From Candidatus Krumholzibacteriota bacterium (lineage in GTDB: Bacteria; Krumholzibacteriota; Krumholzibacteriia; Krumholzibacteriales; Krumholzibacteriaceae), in NCBI GenBank assembly GCA_030613345.1, contig JAUWMD010000039.1:1-13273 (forward strand): a stretch of 13,273 nucleotides of DNA, written 5' to 3'. How positions within the stretch are numbered: position 1 is the stretch's first letter; every line of letters begins with the position of its first letter. The translations under genes and the position numbers were made by a program. Positions 6,640 to 12,961 of the stretch are shown piece after piece. The notes beneath the pieces are model-generated. The model did no database searches. It was given only the letters and a program-made list of their open reading frames with translations, and was not told the DNA's origin.

Positions 6640-8387
6640 GGGTCTCTCCGGCCTCCAGACCGGTACCGGTTGGTGATGGGGAGCCTGCGGTCGCGCCCGA
6701 ACGCCTTCGGCGTGATCTTGATGCCCGGGGGGGCCTGTCTCCGCTTGTACTCGTTCATGTCTATCATCCTGACCGTTCTGCGCACCGTACCCCGGTCGAT
6801 GCCTGTCCTGACGATCTCTTCGGGGGAGAGGTCGCCCTCCACGTAGAGCTCTATGATGCGGTCGAGGACGGGATAGGGAGGAAGGGTGTCCTCGTCGGCC
6901 TGGTCCGGCCTCAGCTCGGCCGACGGCTTACGTCTGATCGTCGAGGCGGGGATCAGCGCGCTCCCCGCGGCGCGGTTCCTGTATCGGCTCAGTCCGTAGA
7001 CCATCGTCTTGGGGACGTCCTTGAGCACGGCGAATCCGCCGACCATGTCGCCGTAGAGGGTGCAGTAGCCGACGGCGACCTCGCTCTTGTTCCCCGTGGC
7101 GAGCACGAGCCATCCGAAACGGTTCGAGAGGGCCATCAGGATGTTTCCCCTGATACGTGCCTGGATGTTCTCCTCGGTGATCCCTATCCCCTTTTTCGGC
7201 ACGGTCGGGCGGAGAAGGTCGCGGTAAGCCTCGAATATCCCCGAGATAGGGTACTCGTAGAGGGCTATGCCGAGGTTCTCCGCGAGCCTCTTCGCGTCGA
7301 CGAGCGTTCCCCTCGAGGTAAATCCAGAGGGCATCGTGACGGCATGAACGCACTCCGGCCCGACGGCGTCTACGGCCACCGCGGCGGTCAGGGCCGAGTC
7401 GATCCCTCCGCTGAGGCCGAGGACGACTCCCCTGAACCCGTTCTTGAGTATGTAATCCCTCGTTCCCATTACCAGGGCGCCGTATATCTCTTCGACGGGG
7501 TCGGGGTGGGGAGCCATGCGCCTCCGGGGCAGGGGCGGACGACCGCGTCGCGGAAGAGCGGGCAGACTGACCGTCTCGAGTGAAACCGCGCCGCACCAAT
7601 CGTCCGGCCCGGCCGGTCTCGCTCCCTTCCCGGCGGGGATATCGGCGATTATCATCTCCTCGCTGAACGGAGCGGCCCTCGAGACGGTCTCTCCCCGCGG
7701 CGAGCAGATCACGCTGCTCCCGTCGAAGAGGAGCTCGTCCTGGCCCCCGAGGAGGTTGATATAGCATAGCCAGACGCCGTTCTCGCGGGCCCTGAGCTGC
7801 ATCAGCTTCTCTCTCTCGGGTCCCTTTCGGCGGTGGTAGGGGGAGGCCGAGATGTTCACGATGATACCGGCGCCTCCCGCCCGAGCCTGGCAGCCGATCG
7901 GGCCGTCATCGCCCCCGGCGTCCTCGCATATGTTGAGGCCGCCCCTTGTGCCCGCGAAATCGAGGACCGTCGCGGCAGAGCCGCTGGTGAAATATCGTTT
8001 TTCGTCGAAAACGCCGTAGTTCGGCAGATTGATCTTGCGGTAGCGGGCCGCGACCTTTCCCCTGTAGAGGAGCCAGGCGTCGTTGTAGAGGGGGCCACCG
8101 CGTTTTTTCGGCTTCTCGGGGCAGCCGACGATCACGGCGATACCTCTCGCAGCACGGGCGAGAGACTTCAGCTCCCTCTCGCAGTCCCCGAGGAAGGCCG
8201 GCTTGAGCAGGAGGTCCTCCGGCGGGTAGCCGCAGAGGACGAGCTCGGGGAAGGCGAGCAGCTGCACGCCGCGCTTCTTCGCCTCACCGATCCATCTCCT
8301 TATCAGCCTGGCGTTACCTTTCAGGTCCCCCACCGTGGGATTGACCTGGGCAAGCCCAATGCGGATCTTGTTGTCCTCAGATCTCAT
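6636..8387 (-). CDS. nadE: Glutamine-dependent NAD+ synthetase
   Basis: 583 residues from ATG 8387, with GGAAAGG upstream. The protein is a fusion of two domains. The N-terminal nitrilase-type glutaminase (about 8-270) has the triad E48 (FPEL), K118 (YRKINLP) and C154 (NICED). The C-terminal synthetase (about 298-575) has the PP-loop GLSGGIDS (324-331), ATGNKSEVAVGYCTLYGD and KPSAELRPDQ. It converts deamido-NAD+ to NAD+ using ATP and ammonia channelled from glutamine, the last step of NAD biosynthesis, in the cytoplasm. After NICED the family often has a bulky aromatic nearby; here it is AGG, a mild variation. It is first in a two-gene unit with the GNAT gene. The likely promoter lies in the repeat just upstream. 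Confidence 0.95.
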   Translation of the reverse strand: MRSEDNKIRIGLAQVNPTVGDLKGNARLIRRWIGEAKKRGVQLLAFPELVLCGYPPEDLLLKPAFLGDCERELKSLARAARGIAVIVGCPEKPKKRGGPLYNDAWLLYRGKVAARYRKINLPNYGVFDEKRYFTSGSAATVLDFAGTRGGLNICEDAGGDDGPIGCQARAGGAGIIVNISASPYHRRKGPEREKLMQLRARENGVWLCYINLLGGQDELLFDGSSVICSPRGETVSRAAPFSEEMIIADIPAGKGARPAGPDDWCGAVSLETVSLPALPRRGRPPLPRRRMAPHPDPVEEIYGALVMGTRDYILKNGFRGVVLGLSGGIDSALTAAVAVDAVGPECVHAVTMPSGFTSRGTLVDAKRLAENLGIALYEYPISGIFEAYRDLLRPTVPKKGIGITEENIQARIRGNILMALSNRFGWLVLATGNKSEVAVGYCTLYGDMVGGFAVLKDVPKTMVYGLSRYRNRAAGSALIPASTIRRKPSAELRPDQADEDTLPPYPVLDRIIELYVEGDLSPEEIVRTGIDRGTVRRTVRMIDMNEYKRRQAPPGIKITPKAFGRDRRLPITNRYRSGGRRDP

Positions 8388-8399
8388 AACAGCGACCTT

Positions 8400-8455
8400 T
8401 CCGGCTCATTGTAACACCCGCCACGCCGGCCGGTGAAACAAAATCGCCTCTTCAG
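8400..8455 (+). repeat. Left copy of a ~55-bp direct repeat flanking the orphan gene
   Basis: This copy matches 9552-9605 with four mismatches (8404, 8405, 8416, 8423) and a 2-nt insertion (one CT in 8449-8452). The longest identical run begins at 8424 and contains CGCCGGCCGGTGAAAC. The centre CCGGCCGG is palindromic. It lies between nadE and the orphan gene. No attC-type core sites were found. Confidence 0.9.
8408..8437 (-). promoter_or_regulatory. Candidate nadE promoter inside the left direct repeat
   Basis: On the minus strand TTCACC (8437-8432), an 18-bp spacer and TACAAT (8413-8408) make a plausible promoter facing nadE. The start would fall near 8401, leaving a very short leader of about 13 nt with the ribosome site almost at its 5' end, so the true start may differ. 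The same two boxes with the same spacing occur in the right-hand repeat. Confidence 0.4.
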
Positions 8456-8529
8456 TTTTCCTTTGTGTTAAGGTTGGTTACAGTAGAAAGGCGATTGCAG
8501 GACGCAGGAACGATCAGGGGAATTGAAAA

Positions 8530-9501
8530 ATGGATGAATTGAGATTCAAACAGTTGACAGTTGGAATATTGGTCAAGCGTGAAGGTGGCATGTTCACACC
8601 TTGCGGGCTGGGTGTATTCTATGACCCGACAAAAAAGGAAGAAAAAACTGAATATAAATCGGCTTATGGAGAATATGAGGAAGAAACCATCTACGGTAAA
8701 AACAGCAGAATCGGCGGCAAGCATAAATATCCAAATGTCGACCCGATGATGGCGGCAGATATATATTTCGAAGCAATGAACCTGGCGGGCATCAAGGCCG
8801 AAAAACCCGTTAAGCGGCAATTGAGGCTGGACCTTGAGGGCAATCTGGGTTATCTGGTGCGGTTCCCAAAGGAGGATCTGGAGAGGGGGCGCTCAATATT
8901 TGAGTTCCTGTCGACTCTGTATTATAACCATCGGAACGTACTGACATCTTTCATATATCTTGATGCGGCAAAGAAGAAGGACCCGGAGCAGGCTACGGTT
9001 GTGACTCTTGGGCCCCATGTCAGGGAATTTCACACAGAACGGTTCCGGCCGATTTACGTCGGTGGAACTCAGCTGATGGACGGTGTAGAGGTTGATAAAT
9101 CTATACTCGCGCTCAATTTTTATGGTGTTAAAAGGAAGCAACTCAAACAATTCATGGGCAGGATCGAATCCAAAAATACTATCTATTCCATGTCTTTTGA
9201 AGGTCTGCCGGCCGATCAGGTCGCATACACGCATTTTGGGATGTGGGATAACAAGGATCTGCCCAGGGGTCACAGGGCAAATCTGATAAGGAGAGGATTG
9301 ATCGGATTTAAAGATAGAGATACGGGCGAACTGGTTGCGTACAGTTTATTCCCGGCGGAAATGGAGACAAGACTTGTTGAATCGATGCAATTATTTCAAA
9401 AAATGTCTTTTGATCCGATTGGCCTGCTTCAGAGATGCATAGACGTGAATAAGCTTATTAAGCAGGTTGTGAAAGACGAGTTTTATGCTGATTTTGTGTA
9501 G
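8530..9501 (+). CDS. Orphan protein of unknown function, AT-richer than its neighbours
   Basis: 323 residues from ATG 8530, with AGGGG about 9 nt upstream. I do not recognise the family. There is no signal peptide or membrane segment, so it is probably cytoplasmic. It reads as a folded protein rather than a shadow frame: mixed hydrophobic and charged segments, few cysteines (one in FTPCGLGVFYD, one in LLQRCIDVN), a polar region at about 37-65 rich in Lys, Glu and Tyr, and a possible conserved patch HFGMWDNKDLPRGHR at about 237-251. Base composition and codon use (more A/T at third positions) differ from nadE and the TMGGD gene on either side. It is enclosed by the two direct repeats, the strongest sign that it arrived by insertion. 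It is transcribed away from nadE and toward the TMGGD gene. No function is proposed. Confidence 0.75.
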   Translation: MDELRFKQLTVGILVKREGGMFTPCGLGVFYDPTKKEEKTEYKSAYGEYEEETIYGKNSRIGGKHKYPNVDPMMAADIYFEAMNLAGIKAEKPVKRQLRLDLEGNLGYLVRFPKEDLERGRSIFEFLSTLYYNHRNVLTSFIYLDAAKKKDPEQATVVTLGPHVREFHTERFRPIYVGGTQLMDGVEVDKSILALNFYGVKRKQLKQFMGRIESKNTIYSMSFEGLPADQVAYTHFGMWDNKDLPRGHRANLIRRGLIGFKDRDTGELVAYSLFPAEMETRLVESMQLFQKMSFDPIGLLQRCIDVNKLIKQVVKDEFYADFV

Positions 9502-9551
9502 ATGCGTATTCTGAACATTTCGTCCTCCGTGCTTTTCTTAAGGATAATATC

Positions 9552-9605
9552 TCCGATTCATTGTAACGCCCGCCCCGCCGGCCGGTGAAACAAAATCGCC
9601 TTCAG
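9552..9605 (+). repeat. Right copy of the ~55-bp direct repeat flanking the orphan gene
   Basis: It begins 50 bp after the orphan gene's stop and ends about 40 bp before the start of the TMGGD gene. It keeps TACAAT and TTCACC at the same 18-bp spacing on the minus strand, so it carries a second copy of the possible nadE promoter. Here that promoter would fire antisense into the orphan gene's 3' end. Confidence 0.9.
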
Positions 9606-9646
9606 CGGCGTAATCTCATACATAGGGTAACGGAAAGGAGATCCCG

Positions 9647-10891
9647 ATGAAGAGATCCATGGTTCTGACGGCGGTTGCATTGCTTGTGGTGATGCTGCCG
9701 GCGCTCGCAATGGCGGGCAAGGACGTCCGGAAGGTCGAAAAGTCGTTCGACCTGAAAAAGGGCGGAAATCTCGAGATCGATCTCGAGGTGGGCGGCGACA
9801 TCACGATAGAGGGCTGGGACCGCGACGAGGTCACCGTGAAGGCACTCATCAGCGGAAAGCATCGCGACGAGATCGAGCTCGACTTCGACAAGAATAAATC
9901 TGGCCTCGAGATATCGGCCGAGATCGACAGGCACAGGGATGTCAAGGCGAGCTGCGACGTGTTCATCATGGTGCCTGCGAAGTTCGACATCGAGTTCGAG
10001 ACGATGGGTGGCGACGTCTCCATCAAGGGCGTCGAGGGCGAGATCTCCGGCGAGACGATGGGCGGCGACGTCGATTTCGAGGGATTGAGGGGACATCTGG
10101 CCGTGACGACGATGGGCGGCGATATTTCAGTTCTCGATTCCGAGGTCGACGGCGAGGTGAAGACGATGGGCGGCGAAGTCGTGATCAGGGACGTCAAAGG
10201 CGACCTGAAGGGCTCGACGATGGGCGGAGACGTCACATACAAGAACGTAACTCGTTCAGACGGCGGTGGCACGGAAGAAATCATGATATCCACGATGGGC
10301 GGAGATCTCTCGCTCGACTATGCCGGCAAGAACATCAAGGCCAAGACGTACGGCGGCGACATCGAGGTGGCCAGGGCCGAGAAGGTCAACGTCATGACGA
10401 TGGGCGGGGACATAAGTGTCGAGGAGGCTCCCGCCGGTGCGAAGGTGAAGACGATGGGCGGCGATATCGAGATCGCGTCTGCCAGCGAGTACGTCGACGC
10501 CGAGACGATGGGCGGCGACATCACCATAGATGAGATCGACGGCTGGATAAAGGCGATTACGATGGGTGGAGACGTCGAGATCACGATGATCGGCGATCCC
10601 GAAAAGGGGGAACGGGACGTCGAGATCAAGTCGATGGGCGGCGATATTGATCTTACCGTTCCGAAGGGGCTGTCGATGGAGTTCGACATCGAGATACAGT
10701 ACACGAAGGACGCCGATCGCAAGCCGAAGATCGTCTCCGACCTCGGTATAGACATCGAAGAGACGAAGGAATGGAAGAAGAAACACGGCCAGAAGAGGAA
10801 GTACATCTACGGCACCGGCAAGGTCGGCGGCGGGAAGAACCTCATCAAGATCAGGACGATCAACGGCGACGTGCATATAAACGAGGAGTAA
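9647..10891 (+). CDS. Exported DUF4097-type beta-repeat protein with TMGGD repeats
   Basis: 414 residues from ATG 9647, with AAGGAG 6 nt upstream. Residues 1-23 are a signal peptide (MKRSMVLTAVALLVV...LAMAG), so the protein is exported. An N-terminal portion (25-115) has the features of DUF4097 proteins (NLEIDLEVGGDITIEGWDRD). Then twelve units, each about 15-30 residues with a core like TMGGDI/V followed by a beta strand, run from residue 118 to about 334. A related core opens the protein (VGGDITI) and another closes it (INGDVHI), making about fourteen. Regular Gly-Gly-Asp turns and alternating hydrophobic residues fit a beta-helix or solenoid. DUF4097 proteins are often called putative adhesins, but their role is poorly established. 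Ancestrally it was probably divergent from nadE. Composition matches the GC-rich host DNA. Confidence 0.85.
   Translation: MKRSMVLTAVALLVVMLPALAMAGKDVRKVEKSFDLKKGGNLEIDLEVGGDITIEGWDRDEVTVKALISGKHRDEIELDFDKNKSGLEISAEIDRHRDVKASCDVFIMVPAKFDIEFETMGGDVSIKGVEGEISGETMGGDVDFEGLRGHLAVTTMGGDISVLDSEVDGEVKTMGGEVVIRDVKGDLKGSTMGGDVTYKNVTRSDGGGTEEIMISTMGGDLSLDYAGKNIKAKTYGGDIEVARAEKVNVMTMGGDISVEEAPAGAKVKTMGGDIEIASASEYVDAETMGGDITIDEIDGWIKAITMGGDVEITMIGDPEKGERDVEIKSMGGDIDLTVPKGLSMEFDIEIQYTKDADRKPKIVSDLGIDIEETKEWKKKHGQKRKYIYGTGKVGGGKNLIKIRTINGDVHINEE
9998..10648 (+). repeat. Coding repeat array, twelve TMGGD-type units
   Basis: The cores read TMGGD (nine times), TMGGE, TYGGD and SMGGD. At DNA level most contain acgatgggcgg followed by c/a-ga. 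The unit length varies with the strand and turn between cores, so the array is diverged rather than freshly amplified. Confidence 0.9.
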
Positions 10892-10981
10892 AAGCGCGAG
10901 CGGCTGAGCCGCGCTAATAGGGGCGCGGGAGTTGTCAGCCGCGCTGTAACGCAGATCCACCTCAGCGCCAAGAGGCGGAGT

Positions 10982-11011
10982 GGGGGGCGGGACCCGGGCC
11001 CGGCCCCCTTT
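10982..11011 (+). terminator. Candidate terminator downstream of the TMGGD gene
   Basis: GGGGGCGGG (10983-10991) pairs with CCCGGCCCCC (10999-11008) with one bulged base and a 7-nt loop, followed by TTT. The stem is very stable but the T-run is short. It lies about 90 bp past the stop codon; a smaller hairpin GCGGC-tga-GCCGC lies closer, at 10900-10912. Confidence 0.5.
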
Positions 11012-11096
11012 CCGTATCCTCGAGGGCGGCAATGCCCCTGGCGATATTGTCCTCGATCTACTTCGCGGCACGCTGCTGCACAAGCGCCATCTTCAT
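11007..11096 (-). pseudogene. Remnant of the N-terminus of a carbon-nitrogen hydrolase gene
   Basis: From ATG 11096 the minus strand reads MKMALVQQRAAK, then TAG (11060-11058), then IEDNIARGIAALEDTER. The pattern K-[IM]-A-L-V-Q-Q-[RH]-A followed by an N-[IL]-x-[RK]-G-[IL]-x-A-[LV] helix is the usual start of nitrilase-superfamily amidohydrolases. The internal stop and the loss of everything after about 30 residues (no FPEL, no catalytic Lys or Cys) show a decayed fragment. After it the frame runs into the GC-rich hairpin. It is not a piece of the window's nadE, which begins differently. The match is short, so confidence is moderate. Confidence 0.42.
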
Positions 11097-11266
11097 GTTA
11101 TATCTTCTATTTATCTGGCTTTATGTTGCGTGTAATGCGGGTTGGGCGGAAGATTCAGCGGCCCGAAAGTAACTTGATTGTCAGAACGTCTGTTCTACAC
11201 ACAGGTGACCTCAAGCGCAATATCTGCCCTGCGAACCAGGATTTGTTTAACAATACGGATGTTAGG

Positions 11267-11290
11267 GGATAATAGAACTGGGAATTATCC
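11267..11290. repeat. Short inverted repeat in the boundary region
   Basis: GGATAAT and ATTATCC form a perfect 7-bp stem around the 10-nt loop agaactggga. It has no associated gene; function unknown. Confidence 0.5.
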
Positions 11291-11301
11291 AGCAGGATAT
11301 G

Positions 11302-11321
11302 GTGGGGGCACCGTGGGGGCA
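11302..11321 (+). repeat. Doubled 9-mer GTGGGGGCA
   Basis: GTGGGGGCA occurs at 11302-11310 and again at 11313-11321, separated by CC. It stands out as a G-rich island inside AT-rich DNA. No function can be assigned. Confidence 0.6.
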
Positions 11322-11406
11322 GCAGTTTCTGGGTCTGATTTCTCTCGATATTGGGTAAGTGCAAGTATTGTAAGGTGGACGGAAAAATTGTACAGCGCTA
11401 TATATA

Positions 11407-12171
11407 TCAGTATGGCGGATAAAAAACTCCTAATACCATGAAAGTCGTTTTAAACCTCCGTTGATTTCCAATATAGAAAAACGTGTCATTCTTCATTGAA
11501 CACATTCTGTTAAGCCATCGTTCCTTGATCTTTTCAAGCAATATTTTCTCGCTAGCGTAATTATCGCGCCACTTCCTGTACGATTGACCAAGTTCCCAAT
11601 CGATTATAAGCAATTTATGGCCGGGGCAAGAGGGTTTGTCTTTGCATTTGAAATGATAATAGAAATTATAAGGGATCTGCTCAATTGTTTCTTTTTGTTT
11701 GTTGAAAAAGTCAAATTGCGAATAGCATTTATCTCTCTTGCTCTGATTTACTGTTTTTGCCTTTGTCCAAGTAAAGTCTATTGCGAAAGGTTTAATGAGA
11801 GTTAACGATGTTTTAATGTTATCAGGATCAATCAGAACATCGCACAATGATATTGATACAGCTTTTGATACAATATCTTTTCTCTTGGCCCATTTATTCT
11901 TTGTGTCAAGTTGGTTAATAATCTTGATGCTGTCTGCATTGATTTTATAGCTTTCTGTTCTTTTATCATCGGGAGCTTTATAACACTCAATCTCAACAAT
12001 ACTATACTTCTTGAATCTTTTATTAGATTCCAAATCACGAAACGGTATTGGGAACAATCTGATCCAATTATATGATTCTAAATCCACTCCAGCACAACAT
12101 ACGGTTTCGACATACTTCGTGCTGGGATTAGGATAGGCCTTGACCGTAATTAGCACTCTTTTTGTTTCCAC
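11407..12171 (-). CDS. Uncharacterised protein with C-x5-C-x2-H motif, partner of the DUF488 gene
   Basis: 254 residues from GTG 12171. No ribosome site is visible, but the start lies only 17 nt past the DUF488 stop, so translational coupling is likely. The N-terminal block VCCAGVDLESYNWIRLFPIPFRDL (about 24-47) and later FKCKDKPSCPGHKLLIIDWE (174-193) look like conserved family blocks. C176, C182 and H185 could bind a metal. The next segment IIDWELGQSYRKW is followed by a helix and an aromatic/basic end (FFYIGNQRRFKTTFMVLGVF). There is no signal peptide or membrane segment. From memory, proteins with these blocks occur beside DUF488 genes in other bacteria; that is unchecked recollection. 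The gene is AT-rich, unlike the left part of the window, fitting horizontal transfer. Function unknown; a nucleic-acid or defence role is possible but unproven. Confidence 0.8.
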   Translation of the reverse strand: METKRVLITVKAYPNPSTKYVETVCCAGVDLESYNWIRLFPIPFRDLESNKRFKKYSIVEIECYKAPDDKRTESYKINADSIKIINQLDTKNKWAKRKDIVSKAVSISLCDVLIDPDNIKTSLTLIKPFAIDFTWTKAKTVNQSKRDKCYSQFDFFNKQKETIEQIPYNFYYHFKCKDKPSCPGHKLLIIDWELGQSYRKWRDNYASEKILLEKIKERWLNRMCSMKNDTFFYIGNQRRFKTTFMVLGVFYPPY

Positions 12172-12188
12172 AATACACAGAACAGTTT

Positions 12189-12641
12189 TTATATATTTAC
12201 TACTGTGAGTCCGCTTTTATCTCGATCGATGAGTTTCTTTGCTACTATAGATCGATGGCATTTGTCAGATTCTTTTTCATAACACATCAGACAACATATG
12301 GAGTTGAAGATTGTTTCATAAGCAGTTGCTATAGCTTCCTGTTGCTTTTCTAGATGAGATAAAAATGCCTTGAAAAAGGCATTATAGTCTTTTGTTTTAA
12401 AGAGGGTTTTTCTTATTTCTTTTGGACTTCCTAAATCTCGAATGTGGATATAATCCAACCCTTCTTCTTTCAACTTTAAACTGAGCTTTGTTTTCGAAAA
12501 CCCTTTTTTTCTGGATAAAGGCATTTCCCTAACGTCTAAAACAATCTTTATATCTGATAGCTTGAGGCATAAGATAAATTCGTCTATGGTCTTGCCTTCA
12601 TACCCTATAGTATAAAAAACATTCTTTGTTTTGTTCTTCAT
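12189..12641 (-). CDS. DUF488-family protein
   Basis: 150 residues from ATG 12641, chosen because GGAGG lies 4 nt upstream and the protein then begins directly before the domain. An in-frame ATG at 12695 would overlap the promoter. Conserved DUF488 blocks are all present: FYTIGYEGKTIDEF (9-22), LDVREMPLSRKKGFSK (35-50), DYIHIRDLGSPKEIR (63-77), and the C-terminal CYE (120-122) and CHR (128-130). The length is normal for a single domain. Biochemical function of the family is not established to my knowledge; the conserved Asp, Arg, Cys and His suggest an active site. It is the first gene of a two-gene unit with the C-x5-C-x2-H protein, under its own promoter, in AT-rich DNA next to an IS3-type element. 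Confidence 0.9.
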   Translation of the reverse strand: MKNKTKNVFYTIGYEGKTIDEFILCLKLSDIKIVLDVREMPLSRKKGFSKTKLSLKLKEEGLDYIHIRDLGSPKEIRKTLFKTKDYNAFFKAFLSHLEKQQEAIATAYETIFNSICCLMCYEKESDKCHRSIVAKKLIDRDKSGLTVVNI

Positions 12642-12645
12642 TGTA

Positions 12646-12650
12646 CCTCC
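12646..12650 (-). promoter_or_regulatory. Shine-Dalgarno site fixing the DUF488 start
   Basis: GGAGG on the minus strand lies 4 nt before ATG 12641. It decides against the upstream ATG 12695, which has no such site. Confidence 0.7.
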
Positions 12651-12665
12651 AAAACTCCTAATACG

Positions 12666-12692
12666 AATATAATATAGCAAAATACGTGTCAA
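12666..12692 (-). promoter_or_regulatory. Promoter of the DUF488 cassette
   Basis: On the minus strand a consensus TTGACA (12692-12687) is followed after 15 bp by TATATT (12671-12666), inside a run of A/T that offers alternative -10 boxes. The start would be close to 12659, giving a leader of about 20 nt. The strong consensus suggests the cassette is expressed constitutively. Confidence 0.55.
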
Positions 12693-12695
12693 CAA

Positions 12696-12935
12696 TTCTT
12701 TAACAACTCAAAAGAATCCAAATAGAACCCGATGCTCCAAATCGCCAATAATGCGGATATCGCCGCATCCCCAAGCGACTCGTTCCAACCCGATCGAGCG
12801 CCGGGGGGACCCCTTTGGATGGGCTGATCAGATATCTGCCTCCGTACTGTAAATTAAATATTGGAAAATATGATGTTATGATGGGGGAGAAGGTGTTGTT
12901 TAGGTGATCCCGCTCTTCTTTGGACAAGTGCTTGT
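12696..12935. other. Gene-free spacer between the DUF488 promoter and the IS end
   Basis: About 240 bp of mixed composition with no credible gene. It holds a perfect inverted repeat ATGCGG-atatcg-CCGCAT (12751-12768). The part 12760-12840 is GC-richer than its flanks and may be a fragment of other origin. An antisense frame of 75 codons here has no ribosome site and no recognisable family. Confidence 0.5.
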
Positions 12936-12960
12936 TGGAATTCCCCTAGTTTCGTAGACA
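12936..12960. repeat. Terminal inverted repeat of the IS3-family element
   Basis: TGGAATTCCCC followed by TAGTTTCGTAGACA fits the common IS3-type end of the form TGxAxTTCCCC...GTxGACA, starting with TG. The matching end lies outside the window, so pairing could not be tested. Confidence 0.6.
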
Positions 12961-12961
12961 T

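Larger units (their letters stand above)
11097..11406. other. Gene-free stretch at the boundary to AT-rich DNA
   Basis: About 310 bp with no credible gene on either strand and no tRNA-like fold seen. It holds two small structures: an inverted repeat GGATAAT (11267-11273) and ATTATCC (11284-11290), and a doubled GTGGGGGCA. Composition changes here from host-like GC-rich to AT-rich. No promoter for a left-facing or right-facing gene was convincing. Confidence 0.6.

Noticed and set aside
5554..6846. Long plus-strand frame spanning the glgC end, the GNAT gene and the nadE end
   Set aside because: It crosses three well-supported genes in other frames and reads as an Arg-rich shadow.
8400..9605. 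Integron gene cassette with attC sites
   Set aside because: The repeats lack GTTRRRY and RYYYAAC core sites and no integron integrase is seen.
9998..10648. CRISPR-like repeat array
   Set aside because: The repeats are coding, in frame, of irregular spacing, with no spacer-like unique DNA and no cas gene.
10256..11083. Antisense frame over the TMGGD gene
   Set aside because: Its repeated AHRLDLD pattern is just the complement of the TMGGD repeats.
11200..11330. Possible tRNA or attachment site at the island edge
   Set aside because: No cloverleaf or T-loop consensus could be found, and no integrase is nearby in the window.
11178..11441. 87-codon plus-strand frame in the boundary region
   Set aside because: No ribosome site, and it spans the inverted repeat, the doubled 9-mer and the end of the Cys/His gene.
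12700..12927. 75-codon minus-strand frame between the cassette and the IS
   Set aside because: No ribosome site, no recognisable family, and it runs through DNA of changing composition.
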